A stretch of 10,965 bases of DNA from Flavobacteriales bacterium (GTDB taxonomy: Bacteria; Bacteroidota; Bacteroidia; Flavobacteriales; PHOS-HE28): contig SSGN01000057.1 in assembly GCA_008016945.1 (NCBI GenBank), positions 1 through 10,965 of the forward strand, read 5' to 3'. A program made the translations under genes and the position numbers. Positions 1-7,441 of this stretch are shown in pieces. Each line of letters opens with the position of its first letter. The first letter of the stretch is position 1. The notes beneath the pieces were generated by a model. That model saw only the letters and a program-made list of their open reading frames with translations, did not search any database and was not told where the DNA came from.

Positions 1-1016
1 ACCTGGAGATCACCCCAACGCTTCAATGGCAAACGTCGGACTCCAGCTTCCTGGAATATGGCTGCCGGGTGTACAAGGTCAATGTGGTAGCAGGAATGAC
101 CTACGCTTTCCAACTGGAATGCGCCGATTGCGACTGGTGGGATGACCTTGCGCCGATGATGGAGGCCCATGATACGGCCTGCAACACCATGGATATCCCC
201 ACATACAGCCTCAACAGCGGGACAAGGACCTGGTCTTTCCTGGCGGAATACACCGGCGCCGTTTACCTGCGGATCCATGGGGATGGATGGCAGGGAGAGG
301 CATTCACGCTTTCGTACAAGACGGTGGGACCAGCAACAGATGCCTGCTTGGATGCCCCGGTGGTCCCGGTTCCCTTCGATGGATTTGTGGAACTACAAGG
401 AAGCTTGGCCGGAATCACCCCTAACGGCGACCAACTTGCCGGTACTGCATGGCAGGACAGCGCGGTGGCCTGGTATGCCTTGGAAATCCCGGAGAACTGT
501 TACACGTTCATGGTCTCCTATTGCGGGCAGGATATGGCCTTGCCTGGATCCATGGGACTCCTTGCCACGGAGTGCGGCGCCGATTCGCTCGTGTATGGCA
601 TGCCGTCCTTCTATTTCCCTTGTTCCAACGGCAATGTGAACGATGAATACTGGCTTCTCCAAGGAACGTATTACCTGCCGATCCTCGCCAATCCTTTGGA
701 CCCCGCGAACAACATGTACCACATCGCGGTGGGTTGTTCGAACCTGATCATAGATGGGATCGATGCGCCGACTACCACCGGGTCGTGGGGCATCCATCCG
801 AACCCCGGCCACGATGCGTTGGTGCTGACCGGCCCCGGCAAAGGCGGGAGATCCATGGAAGCCTGGTTCCTGGACATGACCGGTCGCGTGGTAAAGCATC
901 TTCCCATCACAACCACATCCACCCCGATGAATACGTCCGAATTGAAACCCGGCGCCTATTTCATCCGCCTTACCGGCGAAACCTCCCCCGTGGTACTGCG
1001 GTGGATCAAGGAGTAG
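1..1016 (+). CDS. T9SS-secreted protein with C-terminal sorting domain (partial, 5' end missing)
   Basis: The reading frame is open from the first bases (first full codon at 3) to the TAG at 1014-1016, so about 337 codons are present and the start lies left of the window. The GTG at 69 is internal. The last ~76 residues (786-1013) match the type A T9SS sorting domain: a HPNPG segment at 795-809, a MTGRVV turn, then SELKPGAYFIRL and a basic end, RWIKE. This tail directs export across the outer membrane by the Por machinery and is normally cleaved. The rest looks like two beta-rich modules; the first (YKVNVVAGMTYAFQL ... FTLSY) resembles pre-peptidase C-terminal-like domains, a tentative likeness. 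Ten cysteines in the visible part suit an extracellular disulfide-bonded protein. No catalytic motif is visible, so the function (adhesin, enzyme or other) is unknown. Confidence 0.85.
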   Translation, partial: LEITPTLQWQTSDSSFLEYGCRVYKVNVVAGMTYAFQLECADCDWWDDLAPMMEAHDTACNTMDIPTYSLNSGTRTWSFLAEYTGAVYLRIHGDGWQGEAFTLSYKTVGPATDACLDAPVVPVPFDGFVELQGSLAGITPNGDQLAGTAWQDSAVAWYALEIPENCYTFMVSYCGQDMALPGSMGLLATECGADSLVYGMPSFYFPCSNGNVNDEYWLLQGTYYLPILANPLDPANNMYHIAVGCSNLIIDGIDAPTTTGSWGIHPNPGHDALVLTGPGKGGRSMEAWFLDMTGRVVKHLPITTTSTPMNTSELKPGAYFIRLTGETSPVVLRWIKE

Positions 1017-1079
1017 CGGCGACAATGTGGAGCTAGCCAGTCGCAGGTTGGCGATCAGCCTACAATGCGGGCAAGGATT

Positions 1080-1107
1080 GGGAGCCATCAGGCCACAGAT
1101 CGCTCCC
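1080..1107 (+). terminator. weak candidate hairpin after the T9SS gene
   Basis: GGGAGC (1080-1085) pairs with GCTCCC (1102-1107), and ATC/GAT pair inside it across one C-C mismatch. It lies 64 bases after the stop, in the 210-base gap between convergent genes. There is no proper T-run after it (only GTTTCC at 1115-1120), so a role as terminator is weakly supported. I see nothing else convincing in 1017-1226. Confidence 0.25.
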
Positions 1108-1226
1108 TGGCTCGTGTTTCCCATGCGGAACGCTTGCGAAAAAAAGCGGGCTATGCGGGCGGCATCGTCAGCGCGGCTATGGACGGCGAGCGCGTGGCAA
1201 GGGCGGTGGCGGGTTGAACGGTACGT

Positions 1227-1964
1227 CTAATCCTGCCGCACCATCTCCATGCACAGCGCGGCTGCCGCGGCCGCCACGTTCAGCGATTCGGCCCTGCCGA
1301 AGGCCGGAATGGCGACGGAGGTGCCCGGTCCTTCAATCACGGCCTTGGACAGCCCGTGTGATTCGCTGCCCAACACCAGCACGGCGGGACGTTGCAGTTT
1401 CACGGTGAACACGCTGGCACCCGAGGCTTCCGCCTTGTAGATGTGCACCCCGGCCTCAGCAGCCCGGCGCAGGGTGGCCGCCAGGTCGGTGTACACCACG
1501 GGAATGCGGAACAGCGAGCCCATGGCGGCCTGCACGCACTTGGGGTTCCAGGCTTCCACGCTTTCATTGGCGCACCAGAGCTGCCCCGCGCCGAACCAGT
1601 CGGCGATACGCAGCAAGGTGCCGAGGTTGCCGGGATCGGCAACATGGTCCACCGCAAGGACGAACGCACCTTTTCCGGGAAAGGCAGGCTGGGCCTCCTT
1701 CGGCTTGCGCACCACCGCCACCACCTCGTTGCCGTGCTCGAAGGTGCCGATGCGCTCCAGGTCGTGCACCGGGAGGATGTGGGCTTGCGTCAGCGCCATG
1801 TCCCGCGCTGCTTCCTCCGTGGCGAAGACCTCCACCACGTCGAGCGGCGAGGCCAGCACCTCGGCCACCACCTTGCGCCCCTGCACTAGGAAGAGGCCGT
1901 GCTGATCGCGGAACTTCTTTTGCTGTAGGGCTCGTGTATGCTTCAGCAACTCCTTGGTACTCAC
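1227..1964 (-). CDS. TrmH/SpoU-family RNA 2'-O-methyltransferase
   Basis: This 245-residue protein is a SAM-dependent SPOUT methyltransferase that methylates ribose 2'-OH in rRNA or tRNA. All three SpoU motifs are present. Motif 1 is DPGNLGTLLR (110-119, with Asn113 and Arg119). Motif 2 is VLVLGSESHGLS (195-206). Motif 3 is IPAFGRAESLNVAAA (219-233), which forms the trefoil-knot SAM site. The N-terminus (LLKHTRALQQKKFRDQHGLFLVQG) is the substrate-binding SpoU_sub_bind-like domain, and its spacing supports the GTG start at 1962-1964. Length is normal for the family. It is transcribed divergently from tamL with 90 bases between the two starts, an arrangement I recall as common in Bacteroidota. 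The exact RNA target (an rlmB-like or other site) cannot be told from sequence, so no symbol is given. Confidence 0.94.
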   Translation of the reverse strand: MSTKELLKHTRALQQKKFRDQHGLFLVQGRKVVAEVLASPLDVVEVFATEEAARDMALTQAHILPVHDLERIGTFEHGNEVVAVVRKPKEAQPAFPGKGAFVLAVDHVADPGNLGTLLRIADWFGAGQLWCANESVEAWNPKCVQAAMGSLFRIPVVYTDLAATLRRAAEAGVHIYKAEASGASVFTVKLQRPAVLVLGSESHGLSKAVIEGPGTSVAIPAFGRAESLNVAAAAAALCMEMVRQD

Positions 1965-1982
1965 GGGTGCGAGATATATTTG
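1954..1982 (+). promoter_or_regulatory. candidate tamL promoter
   Basis: TATATTTG at 1975-1982 is a perfect match to the Bacteroidota -7 box TAnnTTTG. TTG at 1954-1956 sits 18 bases upstream as a possible -33 element. The box is 72 bases before the tamL ATG, and the -33 element lies inside the 5' end of the divergent methyltransferase gene. A related but imperfect TAATTTG reads on the minus strand at about 2020-2026 and could serve the methyltransferase. This is a motif match only. Confidence 0.42.
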
Positions 1983-2054
1983 GCGCTGCCCACCCGGCGG
2001 AGAGCCGCACCAGGGCGCAAATTAGGCACCCTTCCGCCCCGCTTGCGGCATCGC

Positions 2055-4520
2055 ATGAAGTATCTCGCTCTCCTGTTGGTGGTGATGGCCTTGGTGGGCT
2101 GCGACCCCACCAAGCGGGTACCCGAAGGCGCGTATCTGTTGAAGGAGAATGCCGTACGCACCACGGCCAAGAGCGTACCCACGGAAGAGCTGCTCACCAT
2201 CGTGAAGCAGAAGCCCAACAAGCGGATCCTGGGCATACCGTTCTACCTGGCCTTGTACAACCTGAGCGATCCGGCTGCGGTACAGGCCCGTCGCCAGACA
2301 CAGGATAGCCTTTGTGCCGAGCGGAACCTGGAACGGGCGGCACGGGGGAAGCAGCCTCGCCGTTGCGACCGCGCTACGCGCGAACGGAACGGCGAAGCAC
2401 CGGTGATCGTGGACACCCTGCAGATCGCGCGATCCACCGAGCAGATCAGGCTGTACATGAACAAGGAAGGGTGGTTCCGGGCCTTGGTCTCGGACACCAT
2501 CTTCCACAACCGGCGCAAGCTACTCGCCCGGATCGCACCGGGAGGTTTCTGGCGCAACCGCACCCAGCGCTACCGCCAACCCAAGGTGGAGGTGGGCTAT
2601 ACCGTGGTGCCCGGCCCGATGTATCGGCTACGGAACATCACCACGGAAGTGGACGACCCCACGATCAAGAAGTACGTATCGGATATCCATGCGTCCACGC
2701 TGTTGAAGACGGGCGCTCGTTATGACGCCGACGTGCTCGACGCGGAACGCACCCGGATCACGACCCATCTCAACGAGATGGGCTACCTGTACTTCCACAA
2801 GGACCTGATCCTGTTCCTGGCCGACACCACGGTGGGTGGAGGTCTTGTGGACCTGCGGCTACGCATGGAACGTCCGTACGCGCACGGCAACCGCGATCTG
2901 CGCGGCACCCCGGAAGGCACGGTGTACACGATCCGTGAAGTGAGCATCCAGACCGGAAGGTCCAATGCCGAGCCCTGGGACACCACCTGGGTGCAAGGGT
3001 ATGGGATCCTCCACCATGGGGCTTTGGCGTACCGGCCACGAGCCTTGCTGAGTTCGATCTTCCTGACCCCGAACAACCGGTTCAGGCAGAGCGATGCCAA
3101 TAATACCTACAGCCGACTCACCGGTACCCGGGTGTTCGACCGTGTGGAGATCGCCTACGACACCTTGGGCACCGGCAAGCCCGGAGTGGCCGATGCGCGG
3201 ATCAGCCTCTTACCCGGGAAGCCCCAGAGCATGACCACGGAGGTGTATGGCACCAACCGCGGCGGTTTCCTGGGCACCACCTTGAGCTTGGGGTACCGGC
3301 ATCGGAACGTGTTGCGCACCATGGGCTTCTTCCAGGGGCAGATGAACTTCGCGGTGGAGACCCAGCAGGCCTTCACCCAGGGAGCCAGCCGCTCGAGCCA
3401 GGGACTCGGATCCAACACACTGTTCAACACCGTGAGCATCGGCCCGGAGGTCACCATCGGGGTGCCGCGCCCTTTCCGGCAGTTCAGCAAATCCAGTGGA
3501 TCGCGCATGACGCTGAACATGCTGTACAACTATCAGCGCCGACCCGACTTCACCCGCACCCTCGCCCGTGGCTCCTTCGGCTTCGACTGGAACTCCACCC
3601 CCACCCAGCACCTGGATGTGCGGATCCCGGAGATCAGCGTGATCCGGATCCCTTCGAAGAGCCCCGAATTCGCCGAATTCCTGCGCCAGACCAACGATCC
3701 GGTGTTCGTGAACAGCTACACGGACCACCTGATCCTGAGCATCCCCAAGATCACCTACACCCTGAACACCCAAGGGCAGAAACACGCCCGCACCGTGAAG
3801 TTCCTGCGATCCTCCTTGGAGTCGGCCGGTTCCGTGCTGGGGCTGTTCAACCTGCGCACCGACCGCGATACCATCACGGGCCGGGACTTCGGCACGCTCT
3901 TCGGGATACGCTATGCCCAGTTCGTGAAGTTCGACAACGACTTCCGGATCCACCGCCCGTTGCATGACCGCAGCAGCATCGCACTCCGGCTGGCCGCGGG
4001 CATCGGTGTGCCCTTCACCAACCTGGAGGTGCTGCCCTTCGAGTCCGCCTTCTTCGGGGGCGGCGCCAACGGACTACGCGCCTGGCAGGCCCGCTCGTTG
4101 GGGCCCGGATCATACGCCGGCCCCCTGTTCGCCTTCGACAGGGTCGGCGAGCTACGCTTGGAGGCCAACTTCGAGTATCGCTTCAAATTGATCGGCTACC
4201 TCGAGGGCGCGCTCTTCACCGACGTGGGCAACATCTGGAATCGGCACAAGGACCCCGCACGTCCCGGGGCCGAGTTCGAACCCGGCGACTTCTTGAGCGA
4301 ACTGGCCGTGGGTACCGGCGTAGGCGCCCGCCTGAACTTCGAATTCTTCATCGTCCGCTTCGACCTGGGCATGCAAACGAAGGACCCGGCCCTGCCCTTG
4401 GGCGAACGCTGGCTATTCCAGCCCAAGGAACGCTATCTGGCGGAACAGGCGGCCTTGGGCGATCCGGTGGACTACCGCACACGCTTCAACTTCAACCTGG
4501 GTATCGGGTATCCGTTCTGA
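2055..4520 (+). CDS. tamL: TamL: lipoprotein-type TamA/BamA-family outer-membrane barrel
   Basis: This 821-residue Omp85-superfamily protein probably helps insert or assemble outer-membrane proteins or envelope components, as the Bacteroidota counterpart of TamA. The open frame extends up to 1938, but the ATG at 2055 is chosen because it yields a signal peptide (KYLALLLVVMALVGC) with the lipobox cysteine at residue 16. The following TKRVPEGAYLLKEN is the conserved start of Bacteroidota TamL proteins. POTRA-like beta/alpha segments lie around residues 185-380 (for example LRNITTEV near 190 and TIREVSIQTG near 291). From about residue 395 to the end the protein alternates beta strands. It contains the Omp85 motif FGGGANGLRAW at 667-677 (Arg675), which packs inside the barrel, and it ends in a C-terminal Phe (GIGYPF), the usual outer-membrane barrel signal. 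No tamB follows, although tamL and tamB are often adjacent. Confidence 0.93.
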   Translation: MKYLALLLVVMALVGCDPTKRVPEGAYLLKENAVRTTAKSVPTEELLTIVKQKPNKRILGIPFYLALYNLSDPAAVQARRQTQDSLCAERNLERAARGKQPRRCDRATRERNGEAPVIVDTLQIARSTEQIRLYMNKEGWFRALVSDTIFHNRRKLLARIAPGGFWRNRTQRYRQPKVEVGYTVVPGPMYRLRNITTEVDDPTIKKYVSDIHASTLLKTGARYDADVLDAERTRITTHLNEMGYLYFHKDLILFLADTTVGGGLVDLRLRMERPYAHGNRDLRGTPEGTVYTIREVSIQTGRSNAEPWDTTWVQGYGILHHGALAYRPRALLSSIFLTPNNRFRQSDANNTYSRLTGTRVFDRVEIAYDTLGTGKPGVADARISLLPGKPQSMTTEVYGTNRGGFLGTTLSLGYRHRNVLRTMGFFQGQMNFAVETQQAFTQGASRSSQGLGSNTLFNTVSIGPEVTIGVPRPFRQFSKSSGSRMTLNMLYNYQRRPDFTRTLARGSFGFDWNSTPTQHLDVRIPEISVIRIPSKSPEFAEFLRQTNDPVFVNSYTDHLILSIPKITYTLNTQGQKHARTVKFLRSSLESAGSVLGLFNLRTDRDTITGRDFGTLFGIRYAQFVKFDNDFRIHRPLHDRSSIALRLAAGIGVPFTNLEVLPFESAFFGGGANGLRAWQARSLGPGSYAGPLFAFDRVGELRLEANFEYRFKLIGYLEGALFTDVGNIWNRHKDPARPGAEFEPGDFLSELAVGTGVGARLNFEFFIVRFDLGMQTKDPALPLGERWLFQPKERYLAEQAALGDPVDYRTRFNFNLGIGYPF

Positions 4521-4538
4521 TCGTTCGTGGACGATCGG
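4517..4538 (+). terminator. hairpin overlapping the tamL stop codon
   Basis: GATCGT (4519-4524) and ACGATC (4531-4536) form a perfect 6-bp stem with a 6-base loop, extendable by a T-G and a C-G pair. It overlaps the tamL stop codon. No T-tract follows, so it is a possible transcript end or 3' stabiliser rather than a clear intrinsic terminator. Confidence 0.3.
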
Positions 4539-4836
4539 CCCGGCACCGCCGCCATAGTGATCGCCACCTGGTTCTGGGCGCTCGCCTCGGGTACGTCCTT
4601 TGGCGGTGAGGGTTCAACCATGGGCACCACGGATACACCCGGATGGACCTTTCCGTCCATGCTCTTAGCCCATTCCGAGGGGCATGGCTCGGCCCGGCTC
4701 CCACTCCATCCGTGGCACCGATGTTCGTTGGGGAACGCCGCCAGGCGCATGATAAAGACCCGATGGCCCCGACGCCTGTTTGCCCCTGCTTCGGCGCCAT
4801 CCTTACCTTTGCCGCCGCTTAAAGCGCACCACGACC
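4521..4836. other. 316-base intergenic region between tamL and fbaB
   Basis: No gene is supported here. Plus-strand frames run into fbaB out of frame, and the only protein-like minus-strand frame (4472-4750) overlaps the tamL 3' end and has no recognisable domain. The region holds the hairpin over the tamL stop, a small stem ATGGAC/GTCCAT at about 4643-4660, and the fbaB promoter at its right end. Confidence 0.6.
4779..4811 (+). promoter_or_regulatory. fbaB promoter (Bacteroidota-type -33/-7)
   Basis: TTTG at 4779-4782 and TACCTTTG at 4804-4811 match the Bacteroidota primary-sigma consensus TTTG ... TAnnTTTG exactly, with a 21-base spacer. The -7 box ends 25 bases before the fbaB ATG, giving a short leader. 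This is the best promoter match in the window. It also argues that fbaB starts at 4837 and not at the upstream in-frame TTG at 4780, which lies inside the promoter. Confidence 0.62.
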
Positions 4837-5907
4837 ATGCAGACCCTGAAAACCGGCAAGCTCGACGAACTCCTTGGCAACGATGCAGCCAGCCTGCTCG
4901 AACATCAGTGCAAGACCATCGACAAGTCGATGATCCACCTGCCCGGCGGCGATTTCGTGGACCGCTGCTTCGCCCATAGCGACCGTAGCCCGCAGGTCTT
5001 GCGCAGCCTCCAAGCCCTCTACGGCCATGGTCGCCTGGCCAACACAGGCTATATGAGCATCCTGCCGGTGGACCAGGGGATCGAGCACAGCGGGGCGGCC
5101 AGCTTCGCACCGAACCCCATCTACTTCGATGGGGAGAACATCGTGAAGCTCGCCATCGAAGGTGGATGCAACGCCGTGGCGAGCACCTACGGCGTGCTGG
5201 GCAGCGTGGCGCGGAAGTACGCCCACCGGATCCCCTTCATCGTGAAGATCAACCACAACGAGCTGATGACCCTGCCGAACAAATTCGACCAGGTGCTCTT
5301 CGGCAACGTGCAACAAGCGTGGGACATGGGGGCCGTGGCCGTGGGTGCCACCATTTACTTCGGCAGCGAGGAAAGCACCCGCCAGATCACCGAGATCGCC
5401 GACGCGTTCCAGCATGCGCATGAGTTGGGCATGGCCACCATCCTGTGGTGCTACATCCGCAACAACGGTTTCAAGGTGGATGGCAAGGACTACCACACCG
5501 CCACCGACCTCACCGGGCAGGCCAACCACCTGGGCGTCACCATCCAGGCGGACATCATCAAGCAGAAACTGCCGGAGACCAACGGTGGCTACAACGCCAT
5601 TCCCGGCTACGGCAAGACGCACAAGAAGGTGTACAGCGAGCTCACCACGGACCACCCGATCGACCTGTGCCGCTACCAGGTGGCCAACTGCTACATGGGC
5701 CGCATCGGCCTGATCAACAGCGGTGGGGCCAGCAGCGGTGCCAGCGACATGGCCGAGGCCGTGCGCACCGCCGTGATCAACAAGCGCGCGGGAGGCCAAG
5801 GCTTGATCAGCGGCCGCAAGGCCTTCCAACGCCCGGTGAACGAAGGCGTGGCCCTGCTGAACGCGATCCAAGACGTTTACTTGGACAAGTCCATCACCGT
5901 TGCTTGA
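4837..5907 (+). CDS. fbaB: Class I fructose-bisphosphate aldolase (FbaB/DhnA type)
   Basis: This 356-residue cytosolic enzyme reversibly splits fructose 1,6-bisphosphate into glyceraldehyde 3-phosphate and dihydroxyacetone phosphate, in glycolysis and gluconeogenesis. It closely follows E. coli FbaB (about 350 residues) along its length: [15 protein letters not shown], then [48 protein letters not shown], and [16 protein letters not shown] with AVINKRAGG near the end. The lysine in ADIIKQK (Lys242) is the expected Schiff-base residue. The C-terminal phosphate-binding glycine stretches (NSGG, ISGRKAF) are intact. The ATG at 4837 was chosen because the extra 19 codons upstream overlap the promoter and have no family match. 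It stands alone, with a promoter upstream and a strong inverted repeat directly after the stop, so it is probably monocistronic. Confidence 0.97.
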   Translation: MQTLKTGKLDELLGNDAASLLEHQCKTIDKSMIHLPGGDFVDRCFAHSDRSPQVLRSLQALYGHGRLANTGYMSILPVDQGIEHSGAASFAPNPIYFDGENIVKLAIEGGCNAVASTYGVLGSVARKYAHRIPFIVKINHNELMTLPNKFDQVLFGNVQQAWDMGAVAVGATIYFGSEESTRQITEIADAFQHAHELGMATILWCYIRNNGFKVDGKDYHTATDLTGQANHLGVTIQADIIKQKLPETNGGYNAIPGYGKTHKKVYSELTTDHPIDLCRYQVANCYMGRIGLINSGGASSGASDMAEAVRTAVINKRAGGQGLISGRKAFQRPVNEGVALLNAIQDVYLDKSITVA

Positions 5908-5914
5908 GTCAGTG

Positions 5915-5971
5915 AATTAGAGATCAGCAATTAGCAATGACCCACCCATTGCTAATTGCTGATCTCTAATT
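5915..5971. repeat. perfect 25-bp inverted repeat between fbaB and accD
   Basis: The left arm at 5915-5939 and the right arm at 5947-5971 are exact reverse complements, with a 7-base loop ACCCACC (5940-5946). The arms are AT-rich, in contrast to the GC-rich genes around. Successive 7-base units of the left arm fit RATYAGM (AATTAGA, GATCAGC, AATTAGC), a heptamer rhythm. It begins 8 bases after the fbaB stop. No T-run follows, so it may act as a terminator-like or mRNA-stabilising hairpin, or be a copy of a dispersed intergenic repeat of the REP kind. The structure is certain; the role is inferred. Confidence 0.9.
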
Positions 5972-5980
5972 ATTGATCCC

Positions 5981-5988
5981 GATCTTCG
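5981..5988 (+). promoter_or_regulatory. possible -7 box before accD
   Basis: GATCTTCG, followed by C, lies 21 bases before the accD ATG. It differs from TAnnTTTG at two positions but resembles the TAyCTTyGC boxes found before other genes here. TTG at 5956-5958, inside the right arm of the inverted repeat, is 22 bases upstream. Weak on its own. Confidence 0.25.
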
Positions 5989-6009
5989 CTCTCCCGAACA
6001 CGATAAGAC

Positions 6010-6855
6010 ATGGGTTGGTTCACACGCACCAAGGAAGGCATCACCACCGCCACGGAGGAGAAGAAGGAAACGCCTGAAGGGCTTTGGTACAAGTGCCCGG
6101 AATGCGCCGAGATCATGACCTCCGAGGATCATGAGAACAACCTGTGGGTGTGTGTGAAGTGCGAGCATCATGAGAAGATCGGCAGTGCCGAGTACTTCGC
6201 CATCCTGTTCGACGACCAGAAATTCACCGAGATCGGGGCGGACCTGATCGCTGGTGACCCACTCCAATTCGAGGACACCAAGAAGTACACCGATCGCCTG
6301 GCGAAGACGCGCAAGGACACCGGTCTGAACGATGCCATGCGCGTGGCCGAGGGCAAGCTGGACAAGAGCATGGTGGTGATCGCCTGCATGGACTTCCGGT
6401 TCATCGGTGGCAGCATGGGCAGCGTGATGGGTGAGAAGATCGCCCTGGCCGCGGACCAGGCCCTCAAACGGAAATGCCCGCTGGTCATCATCAGCAAGAG
6501 TGGTGGAGCACGCATGATGGAGGCCGGTTTCAGCCTGATGCAAATGGCCAAATCGAGCGCCAAGCTCACGCAGCTGGCCAAGAAGAAGCTACCGTACATC
6601 AGCGTGGTGACCGACCCCACGACCGGGGGCGTGACCGCCAGTTTCGCCATGCTGGGCGACCTGAACATCGCCGAGCCCAAGGCATTGGTGGCCTTCGCCG
6701 GTCCGCGTGTGGTGCGGGAGACCATCGGCCGCGACCTCCCCGATGGCTTCCAGACCAGCGAATTCGTGCTGGAGCACGGCTTCCTGGACAAGATCGTACA
6801 CCGCAAGGCGCTGAAGGGATTCCTTGCCCGTACCTTCCTGATGATCAGGAGCTAA
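6010..6855 (+). CDS. accD: Acetyl-CoA carboxylase carboxyltransferase subunit beta
   Basis: This 281-residue cytosolic protein is the beta half of the carboxyltransferase that moves the carboxyl group from carboxybiotin to acetyl-CoA, giving malonyl-CoA for fatty-acid synthesis. It works as a heterotetramer with AccA. An N-terminal four-cysteine zinc ribbon is complete (Cys29, Cys32, Cys48, Cys51; CPEC and CVKC). The crotonase-fold domain carries [10 protein letters not shown] around residues 164-173 and TTGGVTASF at 204-212, whose backbone amides form the oxyanion holes. [12 protein letters not shown] and the ending [11 protein letters not shown] are also family-typical. Length and the MGWF start are normal. 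The frame's in-window neighbours are fbaB upstream and rpsO downstream; accA is not in the window. It is separated from fbaB by a large hairpin and is probably transcribed separately. Confidence 0.98.
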   Translation: MGWFTRTKEGITTATEEKKETPEGLWYKCPECAEIMTSEDHENNLWVCVKCEHHEKIGSAEYFAILFDDQKFTEIGADLIAGDPLQFEDTKKYTDRLAKTRKDTGLNDAMRVAEGKLDKSMVVIACMDFRFIGGSMGSVMGEKIALAADQALKRKCPLVIISKSGGARMMEAGFSLMQMAKSSAKLTQLAKKKLPYISVVTDPTTGGVTASFAMLGDLNIAEPKALVAFAGPRVVRETIGRDLPDGFQTSEFVLEHGFLDKIVHRKALKGFLARTFLMIRS

Positions 6856-6858
6856 GAG

Positions 6859-6895
6859 CTTGTTTGCGACCTCCCCGAACAGGGTCTAGAACAAG
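6859..6895 (+). terminator. possible stem-loop after accD
   Basis: CTTGTT (6859-6864) pairs with AACAAG (6890-6895), and GACC (6868-6871) pairs with GGTC (6883-6886) further in, across a 3-by-3 internal loop. It begins 3 bases after the accD stop. No T-run follows, so a terminator role is tentative. Confidence 0.32.
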
Positions 6896-6966
6896 TGGTT
6901 AGACCAAAGGCACGGCGACGCACCGGGCAATTGTGTGCGCACCGCGTACTGTAACCGGAAAAAGCC

Positions 6967-6974
6967 TATCTTCG
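6967..6974 (+). promoter_or_regulatory. candidate -7 box before rpsO
   Basis: TATCTTCG differs from the Bacteroidota -7 consensus TAnnTTTG at one base and lies 19 bases before the rpsO ATG. I see no clear TTG at -33 spacing. If used, the leader would be very short, leaving little room for the long structured S15-binding leader known from E. coli. Confidence 0.4.
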
Positions 6975-6993
6975 CGCCCTGTTACGTAAGACC

Positions 6994-7263
6994 ATGTACC
7001 TGACCAGCGAGGCCAAGAAGGCCATTTTCAAGGAGCACGGGGGTTCGGATAAGAACACCGGCGGGGCCGAAAGCCAGATCGCGCTCTTCACCGAGCGGAT
7101 CAACCACCTCACGGGCCACCTCAAGGCCAACAAGAAAGACCATGGCACCGAGAAGGCGCTGATGGCGATGGTGGGCAAGCGCAAGCAGCTGCTGTCCTAC
7201 TTGAAGATGTACGACATCGAGCGCTACCGCGCGATCATCGGCAAGCTCGGCTTGCGTAAGTGA
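6994..7263 (+). CDS. rpsO: 30S ribosomal protein S15
   Basis: This 89-residue protein is the standard length for S15, an early-binding small-subunit protein that contacts 16S rRNA in the central domain and takes part in bridging to the 50S subunit. The four-helix pattern is intact. Helix 1 is LTSEAKKAIFKEHGG and the loop NTGGAESQIALFTERINHLTGHL contains the conserved T-G-x-x-E-x-Q-I-A core. HGTEKALMAMVGKRKQLLSYLK follows, and the protein ends RYRAIIGKLGLRK. It stands directly upstream of pnp, the same order as in many bacteria, but an intrinsic terminator lies between them. Confidence 0.99.
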   Translation: MYLTSEAKKAIFKEHGGSDKNTGGAESQIALFTERINHLTGHLKANKKDHGTEKALMAMVGKRKQLLSYLKMYDIERYRAIIGKLGLRK

Positions 7264-7314
7264 TCATGCACACCGCGATTCCAGCGGCGAAAGCGACGAC
7301 GACTTGAACGAACG

Positions 7315-7347
7315 GGGGTGATCGTGAGAACGGTCACCCCTTTTTCT
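7315..7347 (+). terminator. intrinsic terminator between rpsO and pnp
   Basis: GGGGTGA (7315-7321) pairs with TCACCCC (7334-7340). The stem continues through one T-G wobble and three more pairs to a GAGA tetraloop (7326-7329), 11 pairs in all. It is followed at once by TTTTTCTT (7341-7348). This is a textbook factor-independent terminator 51 bases after the rpsO stop. Between it and pnp (7348-7441) I see only an A- and purine-rich leader just before the pnp ATG and no clear -7 box. Confidence 0.88.
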
Positions 7348-7441
7348 TACAGGCCACTATGGCCAACACGGCAGGCGAGCCCCCGATCGCCGACCCGCAT
7401 GATGATCCGGGGAGATGTAAAGAGGAAAAGAAGACAAGAAC

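Noticed and set aside
1065..1217. 50-codon plus-strand frame in the gap between the T9SS gene and the methyltransferase
   Set aside because: Too short, no promoter box and no recognisable motif. It ends in a stretch (GYAGGIVSAAMDGERVARAVAG) that looks mildly protein-like, so a gene remnant is possible but not supported.
1938..2054. Extension of the tamL frame 39 codons upstream of the ATG at 2055
   Set aside because: It would bury the lipoprotein signal peptide, overlaps the start of the divergent methyltransferase gene and the candidate promoter, and has no family match.
4780..4836. Extension of fbaB to an upstream TTG
   Set aside because: The TTG is part of the -33 box, the -7 box lies inside the extension, and the added residues do not match FbaB proteins.
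4527..4979. 150-codon plus-strand frame spanning the gap and the fbaB 5' end
   Set aside because: It continues out of frame into fbaB, where it reads as a shadow, and has no recognisable domain.
4819..5871. A 350-codon minus-strand frame opposite fbaB
   Set aside because: Same codon-bias effect opposite a clear aldolase; His/Val-rich composition and no recognisable motif.
6915..6940. Imperfect stem GCG-A-CGCAC / GTGTG-CGC upstream of rpsO
   Set aside because: It needs a bulge and a G-T pair, and it lies upstream of the likely -7 box, so it would not be in the rpsO leader; no support as a riboswitch or S15-binding site.
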